Positions 1-8,464 are shown, counted from the first letter of the stretch. The stretch is 64,000 nt of DNA from Candidatus Rokuibacteriota bacterium (GCA_003220495.1 QHSP01000015.1:62001-126000); one strand, 5' to 3'. The notes: a model not told the origin generated them from the sequence alone. Numbers and translations are program-made.

Positions 1-1
1 C

Positions 2-79
2 GAGTCGCTCCTGGTGGCGGCGCTGGCCGTGGCGGCCGCCTCGGTCTTCGCGCTGGTTGGGACACGCCCTCGGCGCTGA
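2..79 (+). CDS. C-terminal end of an unidentified membrane protein (partial)
   Basis: An open frame runs from the window edge to TGA at 77-79, giving 25 residues: a hydrophobic Ala/Val/Leu-rich stretch followed by a short basic tail (TRPRRA). This is what the last transmembrane helix and cytoplasmic tail of a polytopic transporter, for example an MFS permease, look like. The start lies outside the window and the family cannot be determined from this fragment. Confidence 0.5.
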   Translation, partial: ESLLVAALAVAAASVFALVGTRPRR

Positions 80-93
80 GCCCGTCGCGGCGC

Positions 94-99
94 TATACT
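94..99 (+). promoter_or_regulatory. Candidate -10 element TATACT for the UGSC unit
   Basis: TATACT matches TATAAT at five of six positions and sits in the short gap before the gene starting at 151. No convincing -35 is seen 17 bp upstream. An ATG 8 nt downstream (108-110) opens a five-codon reading frame (MKAGG) ending at 125. The main gene has its own GGAGG ribosome site at 141-145. Confidence 0.35.
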
Positions 100-150
100 G
101 CTGGGCCATGAAGGCAGGCGGATAGGAAGGTACGATTCAGGGAGGCGCCG

Positions 151-1185
151 ATGGCGGGTGCGCTCACGTCCAAGCGGTACCGCGTCGACGATGTCGACGC
201 GGGCGAGTTCTGCTTCCAGCAAGGGTGGACCGACGGGTTGCCGGTGGTCCCTCCGACCGAGGATCGCGTGACCATGATGCTCGCGGCCGCGCGCCTCGAT
301 CCCAAGCAGGAGATCGCCTACATCACGAACCGGTCGGTGTCGGTCACCGCGGAGAAAGTCGCGATCAACGCGGTCATGGCGGGCTGCCGGCCCGAGTACA
401 TGGCGGTCGTCGTCGCGGCGGTTGCGGGCATCGGCGACCCCGCCTGGAGCTATCACGGCCCGGGAACCTCGACGGGCGGCGCCGCGGTCCTGGTGATCAT
501 CAACGGACCCATCACCCGAGAGCTCGACATCAACTCGGGCGACAACCTCTTCGGGCCGGGGTGGCGGGCCAATCTCACGATCGGGCGCGCGCTGCGCCTG
601 GTGATGCGCAACGTCTGCGGCTCGCTGCCCGGCTTGCTCGATCGCGGCACGCTCGGTCACCCGGGCAAGCTCTCGTACGTGATCGCGGAGAACGAGGCGG
701 AGAGCCCGTGGACGCCGCTCCACGTCGAGCGGGGCTTCCGGCCTGACCAGAGCACGGTGACGGTGATGGCGGCCGAGTCGCCCCATCAGTTCTACAACCA
801 GCTCTCGCCCGACGCCGAGGGCGTGCTGACGACGCTCGCCGATTCGATGAAGCATTCCGGCGGCGCCGGGCGGCAGCCGCAGTACGTCGTCACCTTGGCC
901 GGTGAGCACATGCGGACGATCGCCGGGAGCGGCTGGGGTAAGAAGGAGATCCGTCAGTTCCTGTTCGAGAACACGAAGAACACGATCGCGCATCTCAAGC
1001 GCACCAATCGCATCCCGGGAGCGATCCAGCCCGGCGACGACACGAAGCTCAGACCCATCGTCGCGGAGCCCGACGACATCCTCATCCTCGCCGCCGGCGG
1101 GCGCGCCGGCTCGTTCTCGTCGTTCATCCCGGGATGGGGCAGTGGCCGTTCATCCCTCGCCACGACCAAGGAGGTCAAGCGATGA
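151..1185 (+). CDS. Conserved protein of unknown function, partner of the UGSC selenoprotein
   Basis: 344 residues with no signal peptide and no clear membrane segment, so probably cytoplasmic. Near the N-terminus a motif GWTDGLPVVPPT (residues 25-36) follows Cys21, and a second cysteine lies in MAGCRPEYM (Cys79); I recall this type of protein accompanying UGSC-family proteins, but I cannot assign a reaction. GGAGG at 141-145 supports the ATG at 151. The stop TGA overlaps the start of the next gene as ATGA (1182-1185), so the two are translationally coupled and probably form one functional unit, perhaps two subunits of an enzyme. Alternative readings cannot be excluded. Confidence 0.75.
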   Translation: MAGALTSKRYRVDDVDAGEFCFQQGWTDGLPVVPPTEDRVTMMLAAARLDPKQEIAYITNRSVSVTAEKVAINAVMAGCRPEYMAVVVAAVAGIGDPAWSYHGPGTSTGGAAVLVIINGPITRELDINSGDNLFGPGWRANLTIGRALRLVMRNVCGSLPGLLDRGTLGHPGKLSYVIAENEAESPWTPLHVERGFRPDQSTVTVMAAESPHQFYNQLSPDAEGVLTTLADSMKHSGGAGRQPQYVVTLAGEHMRTIAGSGWGKKEIRQFLFENTKNTIAHLKRTNRIPGAIQPGDDTKLRPIVAEPDDILILAAGGRAGSFSSFIPGWGSGRSSLATTKEVKR

Positions 1186-1712
1186 TCGAACTTCTGGATC
1201 CTACCGTCGACGCGGCGAAACAGCCGATCGCCTACGTGGACCGGCCCGGTTCGCTGCAAGGCAAGCGGATCGGCCTGATCGAGAACACGAAGTACAACTC
1301 CGACAAGCTCCTGCTGCGAATCGGCGAGATCTTGAAGTCGGAGTACGGCGCCAGCGAGACGCGCATGTTCCGCAAGCACAACGCGTCGGTCCCGGCGCAC
1401 GAGGAGATCATCCAGGAGGTGCGCAAGACCTGCGACGTCATCGTCGCCGGCGTCGGAGACTGAGGGTCCTGCTCGTCGGGCAGTGTGCTCGACGGAATCG
1501 TGCTGGAGAAGAACGCGGTGCCGGCGGCCTCGATCGTCACGGACGTCTTCGAGAAGACCGCTCGCGCGATGGCTGAGCAATGGGGCGTACCGACCTACAA
1601 GTTCCTGATGATGCCGCACCCGATCGCAAACCTCACCGAGGCGGAGCTCGACAGCCGCGCGCGGGAGATCGCGCCCGAGGTCGTCAAGCTCTTGCTGAAG
1701 GGCCAGGACTAG
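1182..1712 (+). CDS. UGSC-family selenoprotein (TGA at 1461-1463 read as selenocysteine)
   Basis: The frame starting at ATG 1182 meets TGA at 1461 but continues open to TAG 1710. Read through, it gives 176 residues with Sec94 in the motif Sec-Gly-Ser-Cys (94-97), the signature after which UGSC-family (seleno)proteins are named. Both halves are protein-like: the N-terminal half has a glycine-rich strand-turn segment (QGKRIGLIENTKYNS) and ends in DVIVAGVGD just before Sec; the C-terminal half contains VPAASIVTDVFEK and MMPHPIANL. A SECIS-like hairpin follows the TGA (1474-1494). The Sec/Cys pair resembles a redox centre, but the substrate is unknown. The start overlaps the previous stop (ATGA). 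Selenocysteine use is supported by selD at 15510. An automated call would split this into a truncated protein and a fragment. Confidence 0.85.
1474..1494 (+). promoter_or_regulatory. Putative bacterial SECIS hairpin of the UGSC gene
   Basis: CGTCGGGCA (1474-1482) pairs with TGCTCGACG (1486-1494) through nine base pairs, including one G-U, leaving a GTG apical loop at 1483-1485. The loop lies 20-22 nt after the TGA at 1461-1463, within the window in which SelB-binding hairpins are found in bacterial selenoprotein mRNAs. The structure is read by eye, not folded. Confidence 0.6.
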
Positions 1713-2719
1713 CCGCTGAGTTTCGGCCGCCGTGGTGGGGCCGGAACGCGCACGTGCAGACCATCTGGGGCCCGCTCTTCCGCCGTCGCCGGATCCGGTG
1801 GCGGCGGGAGCGGGTCGCCACCTCGGACGGCGACTTCGTCGACCTCGACTGGGCGGACTCGAGCCGCGCCGGCGCGCCGCTCCTCCTGGTCCTGCACGGG
1901 CTCGAAGGCTCGTCGAGCTCCCACTACGTCGTGGGGCTCGCCGGCCAGGCGCTCGCGCGGGGCTGGCGCGCCGTCACGCTGAACTTCAGATCCTGCAGCG
2001 GTGAGCTGAACCGGCTCCGGTCCTTCTATCATTCCGGCCACACGGCCGACCTCGACGAGGTCGTCGGGATGCTCGTCCAACGGGAGCCCGGCCTGCGCAT
2101 CGGCGCGGTCGGCGTCTCGCTCGGCGGCAACGTCCTGCTCAAGTGGCTCGGCGAGTGCGAAGGCGACGTGCCGGGAGCGGTCGTGGGGGCCGCGGCGATC
2201 TCGGTGCCGTTCGATCTCGCGCGCTGTGCCGAGGCCCTCGATCGCGGCTTCAACCGGCTCGTGTATACCGCGAACTTCCTCGGAACGATGCGGGACAAGG
2301 TGCGGCTGAAAGCCGCGCGCGACCCGGGATTGCGCGAGATCGTCGACGTGCCGCTGGCGCTGCGCGCGCGGACCTTCACCGAGTACGACCGCGCGGTGAC
2401 GGCGCCGCTCAACGGATTCGCCGACGAGCGCGATTACTGGACGCGCGCGTCCAGCGCCCCGTACCTGCGCCGCATCCAGCGGCCGACCTTGCTCGTCAAC
2501 GCGCTCGACGATCCGATCGTGCCGCCCGGGGCGCTGCCCGATCCGGCCACGCTCCCGTCGTGGATTCGCGCGGAGTTCGTCGGGTACGGCGGGCACGCGG
2601 CGTTCCTCGAGGGCCGCTGGCCCTGGCGGGTCGAGTCGTGGGCCGAGCGCCGGGCGGTCGAGTTCCTCGCCGCGCTCGCCACCGCCGAGGACGGGTCCCC
2701 CGCCGGCACGGTCTGCTAG
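1580..2719 (+). CDS. YheT-like alpha/beta hydrolase
   Basis: Clear relative of E. coli YheT: conserved N-terminal NAHVQT and DGDFVDLDW, oxyanion region HGLEGSSSS, NFRSCSGE, nucleophile elbow GVSLGGN (Ser about residue 180 counted from ATG 1580), acid residue in DDPIVPP and histidine in YGGHAAF. Family members hydrolyse esters; natural substrates are poorly known. The start is uncertain: homology begins near FRPPWWGRN (about 1721), but the only in-frame upstream start is ATG 1580, inside the UGSC gene, which would add about 47 unrelated-looking residues and a 133-nt overlap. GTG 1754 would remove the conserved motif. A non-standard start near 1700 is possible. Confidence 0.8.
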   Translation: MGRTDLQVPDDAAPDRKPHRGGARQPRAGDRARGRQALAEGPGLAAEFRPPWWGRNAHVQTIWGPLFRRRRIRWRRERVATSDGDFVDLDWADSSRAGAPLLLVLHGLEGSSSSHYVVGLAGQALARGWRAVTLNFRSCSGELNRLRSFYHSGHTADLDEVVGMLVQREPGLRIGAVGVSLGGNVLLKWLGECEGDVPGAVVGAAAISVPFDLARCAEALDRGFNRLVYTANFLGTMRDKVRLKAARDPGLREIVDVPLALRARTFTEYDRAVTAPLNGFADERDYWTRASSAPYLRRIQRPTLLVNALDDPIVPPGALPDPATLPSWIRAEFVGYGGHAAFLEGRWPWRVESWAERRAVEFLAALATAEDGSPAGTVC

Positions 2720-2720
2720 C

Positions 2721-4022
2721 ATGCGGACCATGCGCCGCGACGCCTACGGTCTGCCGGTCAGCACAGACGCCGTGGCGGCGGTCGAGGCCTACGATCACGC
2801 GGTCGATGGGCTCCTCTCCTGGGACGCTCAGGCACTCGAGCGCTTCCGCGCCGCGATCGCGCTCGATCCTGGGCTGGCGCTCGCCCACGCCGGCGCGGCA
2901 GTCTGCCTCTTCCTCGAGGAACGGTTCGCCGAGGCGATCGAGGCCGCAAAGACCGCCCGCGCAGCGGCCGCGTCACAGACCGATCGGGAGCGTCGCCACG
3001 TCGAAGGTCTCGCCCTCCTCGTGGAGGGCAAGGGCAACGACGCGGCGGTCGCGATGCGAGCGCATCTCGCGGACTACCCGCGGGACCTCCTGGTGTTCCA
3101 GCGCCTCTACTTCGTCTGGTTCTGGCAGGGGAAGTTCCCGGACATGCTGGCGCTCGCCGACGCCTCGGCCCGCTACTATCCGGGCAACTCGTTCATGCTC
3201 GGGATGCACGCGTTCGTCCTCGAGCAGGCCGGCCGCTGCGACGAAGCGGTCCGCATGGCGCTCGTGGCCAACCGGAAGAACCCTCGCGACGCCTGGGCGA
3301 TCCACGCCCTCGCCCACGCGCTCTACGAGATGGCGGCGTTCGACACGGGCATCACGCGACTGCCGCCGGCCATCGAGCCGTGCACCCATCTCGGCTGGTT
3401 CAGGAACCATCTCCAGTGGCATCTCGCGCTGATGCACATGGGGCGAGGCGACTACGACGTGGCATCCGACCTCGGGCGGACCGTGTTCGAAGGCTCGCCG
3501 TCGTCGATTCCAGGCGACCTGCACGACTCGATCTCGCTCCTGTGGCGGCTCGAGCTCCTCGGTCGCGACCTCCGCGAGCGCTGGAAGCCGTTCGCGCGGA
3601 TCGCCGGCGAGCGGCTCGATCGTCAGGCCCTCCTCTTCCATGCGGCTCACCTGGCGATGGCCCTCGCCGCGGGCGGCGACTGGACGACGGCCGAGCGTCA
3701 GCTCGGGATGCTGCGCGAGCGGAGCGCGCGCGATCGAACCGGACTGGTCCGCGACGTGCTGGTGCCGCTGGTCGAGGGGATCCACGCGTTCGCCGCTCGG
3801 GATTACCGCCGGTCAATCGACCGGATCGAGCCGCTGACCCCGCGCATCGTCGAGCTCGGCGGCAGCCGCGCCCAGCGTGACGTCTTCCACGACACCGTGC
3901 TCGAGGCCTGTTTCAGGGCAGGGGACATGGAGCGCGCCGAGCGGCTTCTGACCGATCGTGTCGCGCGCCGGCCCGACCGCTTCTGGAGGACGAGAGCCAC
4001 GACGCGCGTCGCCGCGTCATGA
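2721..4022 (+). CDS. TPR protein of the TTC38-like family
   Basis: 433 residues of helical TPR-like repeats. Segments such as FRAAIALDPGLALAHAG, FWQGKFPDMLALADA and AWAIHALAHALYEM resemble the bacterial counterparts of tetratricopeptide repeat protein 38. There is no signal peptide, so it is probably cytoplasmic. TPRs mediate protein contacts; no enzymatic role is assigned. It follows the hydrolase stop by one base. ATG 2730 is an alternative start: TAGCAT at 2717-2722, preceded by TGC, lies 7 nt before it, as in a leaderless promoter. Confidence 0.7.
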   Translation: MRTMRRDAYGLPVSTDAVAAVEAYDHAVDGLLSWDAQALERFRAAIALDPGLALAHAGAAVCLFLEERFAEAIEAAKTARAAAASQTDRERRHVEGLALLVEGKGNDAAVAMRAHLADYPRDLLVFQRLYFVWFWQGKFPDMLALADASARYYPGNSFMLGMHAFVLEQAGRCDEAVRMALVANRKNPRDAWAIHALAHALYEMAAFDTGITRLPPAIEPCTHLGWFRNHLQWHLALMHMGRGDYDVASDLGRTVFEGSPSSIPGDLHDSISLLWRLELLGRDLRERWKPFARIAGERLDRQALLFHAAHLAMALAAGGDWTTAERQLGMLRERSARDRTGLVRDVLVPLVEGIHAFAARDYRRSIDRIEPLTPRIVELGGSRAQRDVFHDTVLEACFRAGDMERAERLLTDRVARRPDRFWRTRATTRVAAS

Positions 4023-4067
4023 GACCGCGCGGCGCGATCGCCTACGCCCTTGGTCGCAGAGCGTCGC

Positions 4068-4094
4068 TTATCCACTTATCCCCAGCAATCCACA
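4068..4094 (+). promoter_or_regulatory. Three tandem DnaA-box-like sites with adjoining AT-rich patch
   Basis: TTATCCACT (4068-4076) and TTATCCCCA (4076-4084) each match the DnaA box TTATCCACA at eight of nine positions; CAATCCACA (4086-4094) matches at seven. All point the same way at 8-10 bp spacing and run straight into an AT-rich patch (to about 4104) that stands out in this GC-rich sequence. The rest of the 273-bp gap (4023-4295) shows no gene. No dnaA, dnaN, parAB or gidA homologue is nearby, so this is not an obvious chromosomal origin. Confidence 0.45.
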
Positions 4095-4295
4095 AAATAA
4101 AAATCGCACGGCGCCACGCGGCGTCGCGGGCGAGGCGGCTTGTGAACACAGAAAAGTCGCGCTCGCGCACGCGGGCGCTTCGCGCGGCCGCGTTCTCATG
4201 CGGTCGTCACGCGCTTGCTCGGAGAAATACCGCATTTCTCGCGGCGATGTTCGGTATTGATCTCTTCGCGCTCCGCGACCTACGGTACCCCTGCC

Positions 4296-4673
4296 GTGTT
4301 CAACCCGCCGCGCGTCCTGGTCGTCGACGATGAGCGATATGTCCGCGGTCTTCTCTCCGAGCTGCTCGCCGTGTGGGGCTGCCAGACCGACCTGGCGGCG
4401 AGCGGCACCGAGGGGCTCAGGCTCTTCGAGCAGAAGAGCTACGACCTCGTGCTGACCGACTACGTCATGCCCGGTGGCTCCGGCCTCGAGCTGGTCGAGA
4501 ACGTCAGGAACAGCGACGCGGCCGTCGGCGTGATCATGCTGACCGCGTCGAGCGCCGACCTCGACGGTCACGGCCGGCGGCTCGGATTCACACTCCTTCG
4601 CAAGCCCCTCCAGATCGACCATCTCGAGGCGGCCGTGAAGCAGGCGCTGAGCGACCGGAAGATCGAGAACTAG
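4296..4673 (+). CDS. Receiver-only response regulator (CheY-like)
   Basis: 125 residues forming a single receiver domain: acidic pair Asp11-Asp12 in VLVVDDE, phosphoacceptor Asp55 in LVLTDYVMP, Thr83 in MLTAS and Lys103 in LRKPL. There is no output domain, so it must act through protein contacts, as CheY or Spo0F do. GTG 4296 was chosen because the receiver begins immediately after it; an upstream ATG (4215) adds residues with no family resemblance. No histidine kinase is adjacent. It converges on the minus-strand permease gene, with stops separated by one base. Confidence 0.85.
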   Translation: MFNPPRVLVVDDERYVRGLLSELLAVWGCQTDLAASGTEGLRLFEQKSYDLVLTDYVMPGGSGLELVENVRNSDAAVGVIMLTASSADLDGHGRRLGFTLLRKPLQIDHLEAAVKQALSDRKIEN

Positions 4674-5615
4674 CTACTTCCCGAGGACCTTGCGCGGATC
4701 GAACGCGTCGCGCAGCCCGTCGCCGATGTAGTTGATCGAGAGGACGGTCAGGAAGATCGCGGTGCCCGGGAACATCGCCCAGTGCGGGGCGAAGTCCAGG
4801 TTGTCCTTCGCGTCGAAGAGGATTCGACCCCACGTCGGGATGTCCGGCGGGAAGCCGAGACCGAGGAAGGACAGCGTGGACTCGGCGATGATCGCCGCGG
4901 CGACGTCGATGGTGCCCGCGACGATGACCGGGCCCATCGAGTTCGGCAGGATGTGGCGGACCACCTGACGGAGCGGACGGGCGCCGAGGCTCCGCGCCGA
5001 CTCCACGAACTCCTTCTCGCGCAGCGACAAGAACTGCGCCCGCACGAGCCGGGCGACCTGCATCCAGCGCAATCCCCCGATCACCGCGACGATCAGGATG
5101 AAGATGCCCGCCTCGGGCCCGAACATCTTCCGGAGCGCGTCGCGGAAGAGGTAGACGATCAGCAGCAGAAGAGGTAAGCCCGGCAGCGCCAGAAACATGT
5201 CGGTGATCCGCATCAGCATGTGATCGACCGCGCCGCCGGCGAATCCGGAGATCGCGCCGATCGCGGTGCCGATGGAGATCGCGATCAGCATCGCGGCGAT
5301 TCCGACCGCGAGCGAGATGCGCCCGCCGTAGAGCATGCGCGCCAGGAGATCCTGGCCCAGATCGTCGGTCCCGAGCGGATGGCTCCACGACGGCCCCTTG
5401 AGCTTGGCCCTGAAGTCGATATCGTTGATCGGCAGGCGCCACACCAGCGGCCCGAAGAGCACCGAGAGCACCAGCGCCAGGAGGATCACGCTCCCGACCA
5501 TCGCCAGGCGGTGGCGGCGGAACCGGCGGCCGGTCTCCTGCCACAACGAGGTGCGGGGCTGGCCCGCGGCGACCGCGAGCTTGCCGGCGACGGTCCCCGA
5601 GACCACGCGGGCCAT
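4674..5615 (-). CDS. ABC transporter permease, DppC/OppC type
   Basis: 313-residue inner-membrane permease of the peptide/nickel uptake family. The N-terminal helix (about 37-59) is followed by the periplasmic segment with HPLGTDDLGQDLLARMLYGG, typical of DppC-like proteins, then a five-helix core. The ATPase-docking loop is EFVESARSLGARPLRQ. The C-terminus carries LSFLGLGFPPDIPTWG. Its ATG overlaps the stop of the upstream permease by one base. It is the last gene of the operon, and no ATPase genes follow, so the energising subunits must be encoded elsewhere. Confidence 0.9.
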   Translation of the reverse strand: MARVVSGTVAGKLAVAAGQPRTSLWQETGRRFRRHRLAMVGSVILLALVLSVLFGPLVWRLPINDIDFRAKLKGPSWSHPLGTDDLGQDLLARMLYGGRISLAVGIAAMLIAISIGTAIGAISGFAGGAVDHMLMRITDMFLALPGLPLLLLIVYLFRDALRKMFGPEAGIFILIVAVIGGLRWMQVARLVRAQFLSLREKEFVESARSLGARPLRQVVRHILPNSMGPVIVAGTIDVAAAIIAESTLSFLGLGFPPDIPTWGRILFDAKDNLDFAPHWAMFPGTAIFLTVLSINYIGDGLRDAFDPRKVLGK

Positions 5616-6574
5616 CAGCGGTACGAGATCCGCGGGTCGAGCCACGCGTACAGCATGTCCGCGGCCAGGCTCGAGACCAGGACGAGAATCGAGAAGATGA
5701 AGGTCACCGCCATCACCACGGGGGTGTCGTTGGCGAGAATCGAGGTGATCAGCAGGGATCCGATGCCCGGAACGCGGAAGATCTGCTCGGTGACGATCGC
5801 GCCGCCGAAGATGGTCGGGATCTGGATGGCCACGAGGGTGACGACGGGGATCAGCGCGTTCCTGACGACGTGCTTGACGAGCGTGACGCCCTCCGAGAGG
5901 CCCTTCGCGCGCGCGGTGTTGACGTAGTCCAGTCGGATGACGTCGAGCACGGCCGCGCGCATGAAGCGCGTCATCGACGCGGCCTGGGCGAGGCCCAGCA
6001 CCGCCACCGGCATGATCGCCTGCCGGATGTGCTCCCAGTACCATCGCCAGCCGGTCCCGCTGATGTCGGACCGATAGATGAACGGGAGCCAGTCCAGGTG
6101 GATGCTGAGCAGCAAGATGAAGAGGAGCCCCGTGAAGAACGTGGGCAGGGAGAAGCCGATGAACGCCAGGGTCGTCGCGATCTGATCGAAGATCGAGTAG
6201 GGGCGCAACGCGGAGTAGGTGCCGATCGGAATCGCGACGAGGATCGCCAGGAGCTGGGCGGAGCCGAGGACGACGAGCGTCGTGGGCAGCCTTTGTAAGA
6301 TGAGGGTATCGACGTTGACGCGGCTCACGAACGAAAACCCCCAGTCGCCGCGCATCATCGACGCCACCCAGCGGGCGTAGCGGACGGGGAGCGGGTCGTC
6401 GAGGCCGAACTTCGCCCGGAGGTTCATGCGCACCTCGGGCGGCACGTTCGGGTTGGTCGCCAGCTCCTCGAAGGGATCGCCCGGCGCCATCACGAGGATC
6501 GTGAACAGGACGGCGCTGATCCCGAAGAGCACCGGGATCAGGATCAGCGTCCGTCGCAAGAAATATTTGTACAT
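5615..6574 (-). CDS. ABC transporter permease, DppB/OppB type
   Basis: 319 residues with the standard DppB start (MYKYFLRRTLILIPVLFGIS), six predicted membrane helices and the docking loop DYVNTARAKGLSEGVTLVKH. It pairs with the DppC-type permease to form the membrane channel for oligopeptides or related solutes. It follows the binding-protein gene after about 60 bp and overlaps the next permease by one base, so co-transcription is very likely. The substrate cannot be told from the permeases. Confidence 0.9.
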   Translation of the reverse strand: MYKYFLRRTLILIPVLFGISAVLFTILVMAPGDPFEELATNPNVPPEVRMNLRAKFGLDDPLPVRYARWVASMMRGDWGFSFVSRVNVDTLILQRLPTTLVVLGSAQLLAILVAIPIGTYSALRPYSIFDQIATTLAFIGFSLPTFFTGLLFILLLSIHLDWLPFIYRSDISGTGWRWYWEHIRQAIMPVAVLGLAQAASMTRFMRAAVLDVIRLDYVNTARAKGLSEGVTLVKHVVRNALIPVVTLVAIQIPTIFGGAIVTEQIFRVPGIGSLLITSILANDTPVVMAVTFIFSILVLVSSLAADMLYAWLDPRISYR

Positions 6575-6633
6575 GCCGTCCCGGCGTCAGGCGGGGCCCA
6601 GGCCGGCCGAGCCGCCCGGCCCCGCCGACTCGC

Positions 6634-8430
6634 TTACGCCTTCGACCAGTACGCGAGCGCCCAGAAGTCGCTGTCCCAGCCGCTCTGCACCGCGTCGCGC
6701 AGGCGGTTGGAGATCGCCGCGACGCGCGGGCGGAACACCACGGGGATGACCACGACGTTCTGAATCACCAGGTCGTTCATCTTGATGAAGAGCGCCGCGC
6801 GCTTGACCGGATCCATCTCGGTCTCCGCGGCCTTCCAGGTCTTGTCGTACTCCTCGTTCCGCCAGCGGGTCTTGTTCGTCAGCGCGAACTTGTTGTCCTT
6901 GGCCGAGACCTCCCAGGACGTGAACTGATCCATGAAGCGCTGGGGGTCGGGCTGGGTCATCGTCGTCGTGTACATCTGCAGGTCGGTGTAGAAGTGCGAG
7001 TACGTGTCCGGGTTGGCCGGATCCGACGAGAAGAAGATGTTCGCGGTGACCGCCTTCAGCTCGAGCTCGATCCCCGCCTTGGCGCAGGCCTGCTTCACGA
7101 TCTGCTGGGTCTTCTGCCGCGGGTTGTTGATCGAGGTCTGGTAGACGAACTTCAGCTTCTTGCCGTCCTTGGCGCGCACACCGTCGCCGCCGCGCTTCCA
7201 GCCCGCCGCCTCCAGAATCGAGTTGGCCTTGTCGACGCTGAACTCCCACTTCGTGTTCTTGGAGACGAACCGCGAGGGCGCGTTGACGAAGTTGGCGGTG
7301 GCGATGCCGGTGCGCCCGTAGATCTCTTCCTGGACCGAGCCGCGGTCGACGAGCAGGTTCAGCGCCTGACGCACCGCCGGGTCGCTGAGGGTCGGATGCT
7401 TGGTCTTGGCGGACGACCGCTCGCCGTCGACCTCGGTCCACGGGTCGGTCGTGTTGACCTGGATGTGCTCGATGTTGCCGCCGGACACGATGTCGGCGTG
7501 ACCCTTGCCGCCCTGTTCGAGGCGCTTGAGGATCTCGTCCTCGACCTGCATGTTCCAGGCGTAGTCGTACTCGCCGGTCTGGATGACCGCGCGCGCCGCG
7601 CCGATCGCGTCGCCGCCGCCCTTCATCTCGACCTGGTCGAAGAAGGGCCGGTTGGCCACGTGGTAGCTCGGATTGATCTCGCCGCGGACGATGTCGCCGG
7701 GCTTGAAGTCGACGAACTTGTAGGGGCCGGTGCCGACCGGCTTCAGGTTGGTCGGCGCCTCGCGAGACTTGTCGCCCTTGAAGGCCTGGAAGAGATGCTT
7801 GGGAATGATCACGCCGTTTGCGGCGCCGCAGAACGGCGCCGCCCAGAACGGCGCGGGCGACTTGAACGCGATCTTCACGGTGTGGCTGTCGAGCTTGTCG
7901 ATCCGCACGATGTCCCGGTACGGGCCGATGGTGACGGCGGCCGTGCCGGGGTCCATCACGTACTCCCAGTTGAACACGACGTCGTCGGCGGTGAAGGGCT
8001 TGCCGTCGTGCCAGACGACGTTCTTCTTCAGTTTCCAGGTCACGGACAAGCCGTCCTTCGCGACGCCGCCGTTCTGGACGCTCGGCGTCTCGGCCGCGAG
8101 GACCGGAACGACGTTGCCGTCGGGATCGTAGGAGGCGAGCGGCTCGTAGAAGATGCGGCAGGCGTCCTGGTCCTTGGTGCCGTTGGCGAAGTGCGGGTTC
8201 AGCAGGGTGGGCGCCTGCCACCAGAGCGCCTTGACGAGCCCGCCGCCGCCGCGCTTGGTGGGGTTGACCGTCCACTTGGGCTGCGCCTGCGCCACGCCGG
8301 CCGCCGCTAGCATCTGGGCGGCCATCGGAGCCGTCAGGCCGAGCCCGACCATCATGCGAACGAAGCGACGGCGGCTCAAGGTCCCCGCCTTCACCTGACC
8401 GACCAGGGCCCTCAATTCACGCTCTTCCAT
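6634..8430 (-). CDS. Peptide-type ABC solute-binding protein, copy 2 (Tat-exported)
   Basis: 598 residues, SBP_bac_5 family. The N-terminus carries a Tat motif SRRRFVRM (19-26), a hydrophobic stretch and AQAQP as the likely cleavage region, so export to the periplasm is folded and Tat-dependent. Family features include GGGLVKALWWQAPTLLNPHF, the FEP-like FYEPLASYD, WHDGKPFTADDVVFNW and VGTGPYKFVDF. It binds a solute and delivers it to the two downstream permeases. It is a close full-length paralogue of the gene immediately upstream. AGGAG just before the ATG supports the start. Confidence 0.9.
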   Translation of the reverse strand: MEERELRALVGQVKAGTLSRRRFVRMMVGLGLTAPMAAQMLAAAGVAQAQPKWTVNPTKRGGGGLVKALWWQAPTLLNPHFANGTKDQDACRIFYEPLASYDPDGNVVPVLAAETPSVQNGGVAKDGLSVTWKLKKNVVWHDGKPFTADDVVFNWEYVMDPGTAAVTIGPYRDIVRIDKLDSHTVKIAFKSPAPFWAAPFCGAANGVIIPKHLFQAFKGDKSREAPTNLKPVGTGPYKFVDFKPGDIVRGEINPSYHVANRPFFDQVEMKGGGDAIGAARAVIQTGEYDYAWNMQVEDEILKRLEQGGKGHADIVSGGNIEHIQVNTTDPWTEVDGERSSAKTKHPTLSDPAVRQALNLLVDRGSVQEEIYGRTGIATANFVNAPSRFVSKNTKWEFSVDKANSILEAAGWKRGGDGVRAKDGKKLKFVYQTSINNPRQKTQQIVKQACAKAGIELELKAVTANIFFSSDPANPDTYSHFYTDLQMYTTTMTQPDPQRFMDQFTSWEVSAKDNKFALTNKTRWRNEEYDKTWKAAETEMDPVKRAALFIKMNDLVIQNVVVIPVVFRPRVAAISNRLRDAVQSGWDSDFWALAYWSKA

Positions 8431-8446
8431 CGAATCTCCTCTCTCG

Positions 8447-8464
8447 CCCGGCCGGCTGGCCGGG
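8447..8464 (-). promoter_or_regulatory. Intercistronic GC-rich stem-loop between the two binding-protein genes
   Basis: CCCGGCC (8447-8453) and GGCCGGG (8458-8464) form a perfect 7-bp stem with a four-base loop. It lies between the stop of the first binding-protein gene and the ribosome site of the second. No T-run follows on the minus strand, so an mRNA-stabilising or processing hairpin is more likely than a terminator. Confidence 0.4.

Noticed and set aside
1134-1463. Truncated 109-residue protein ending at the TGA
   Set aside because: The family motif continues through the TGA; the better start is ATG 1182 and the better end TAG 1710.
1461-1463. TGA as a sequencing error or pseudogene stop
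   Set aside because: Two independent genes in the window have TGA precisely at known Sec positions with hairpins after them, and one is selD.
4068-4104. Main chromosomal origin of replication
   Set aside because: Only three boxes, no dnaA, dnaN, gyrB or parAB gene nearby, and no skew analysis possible by eye. Kept only as a DnaA-box-like cluster.
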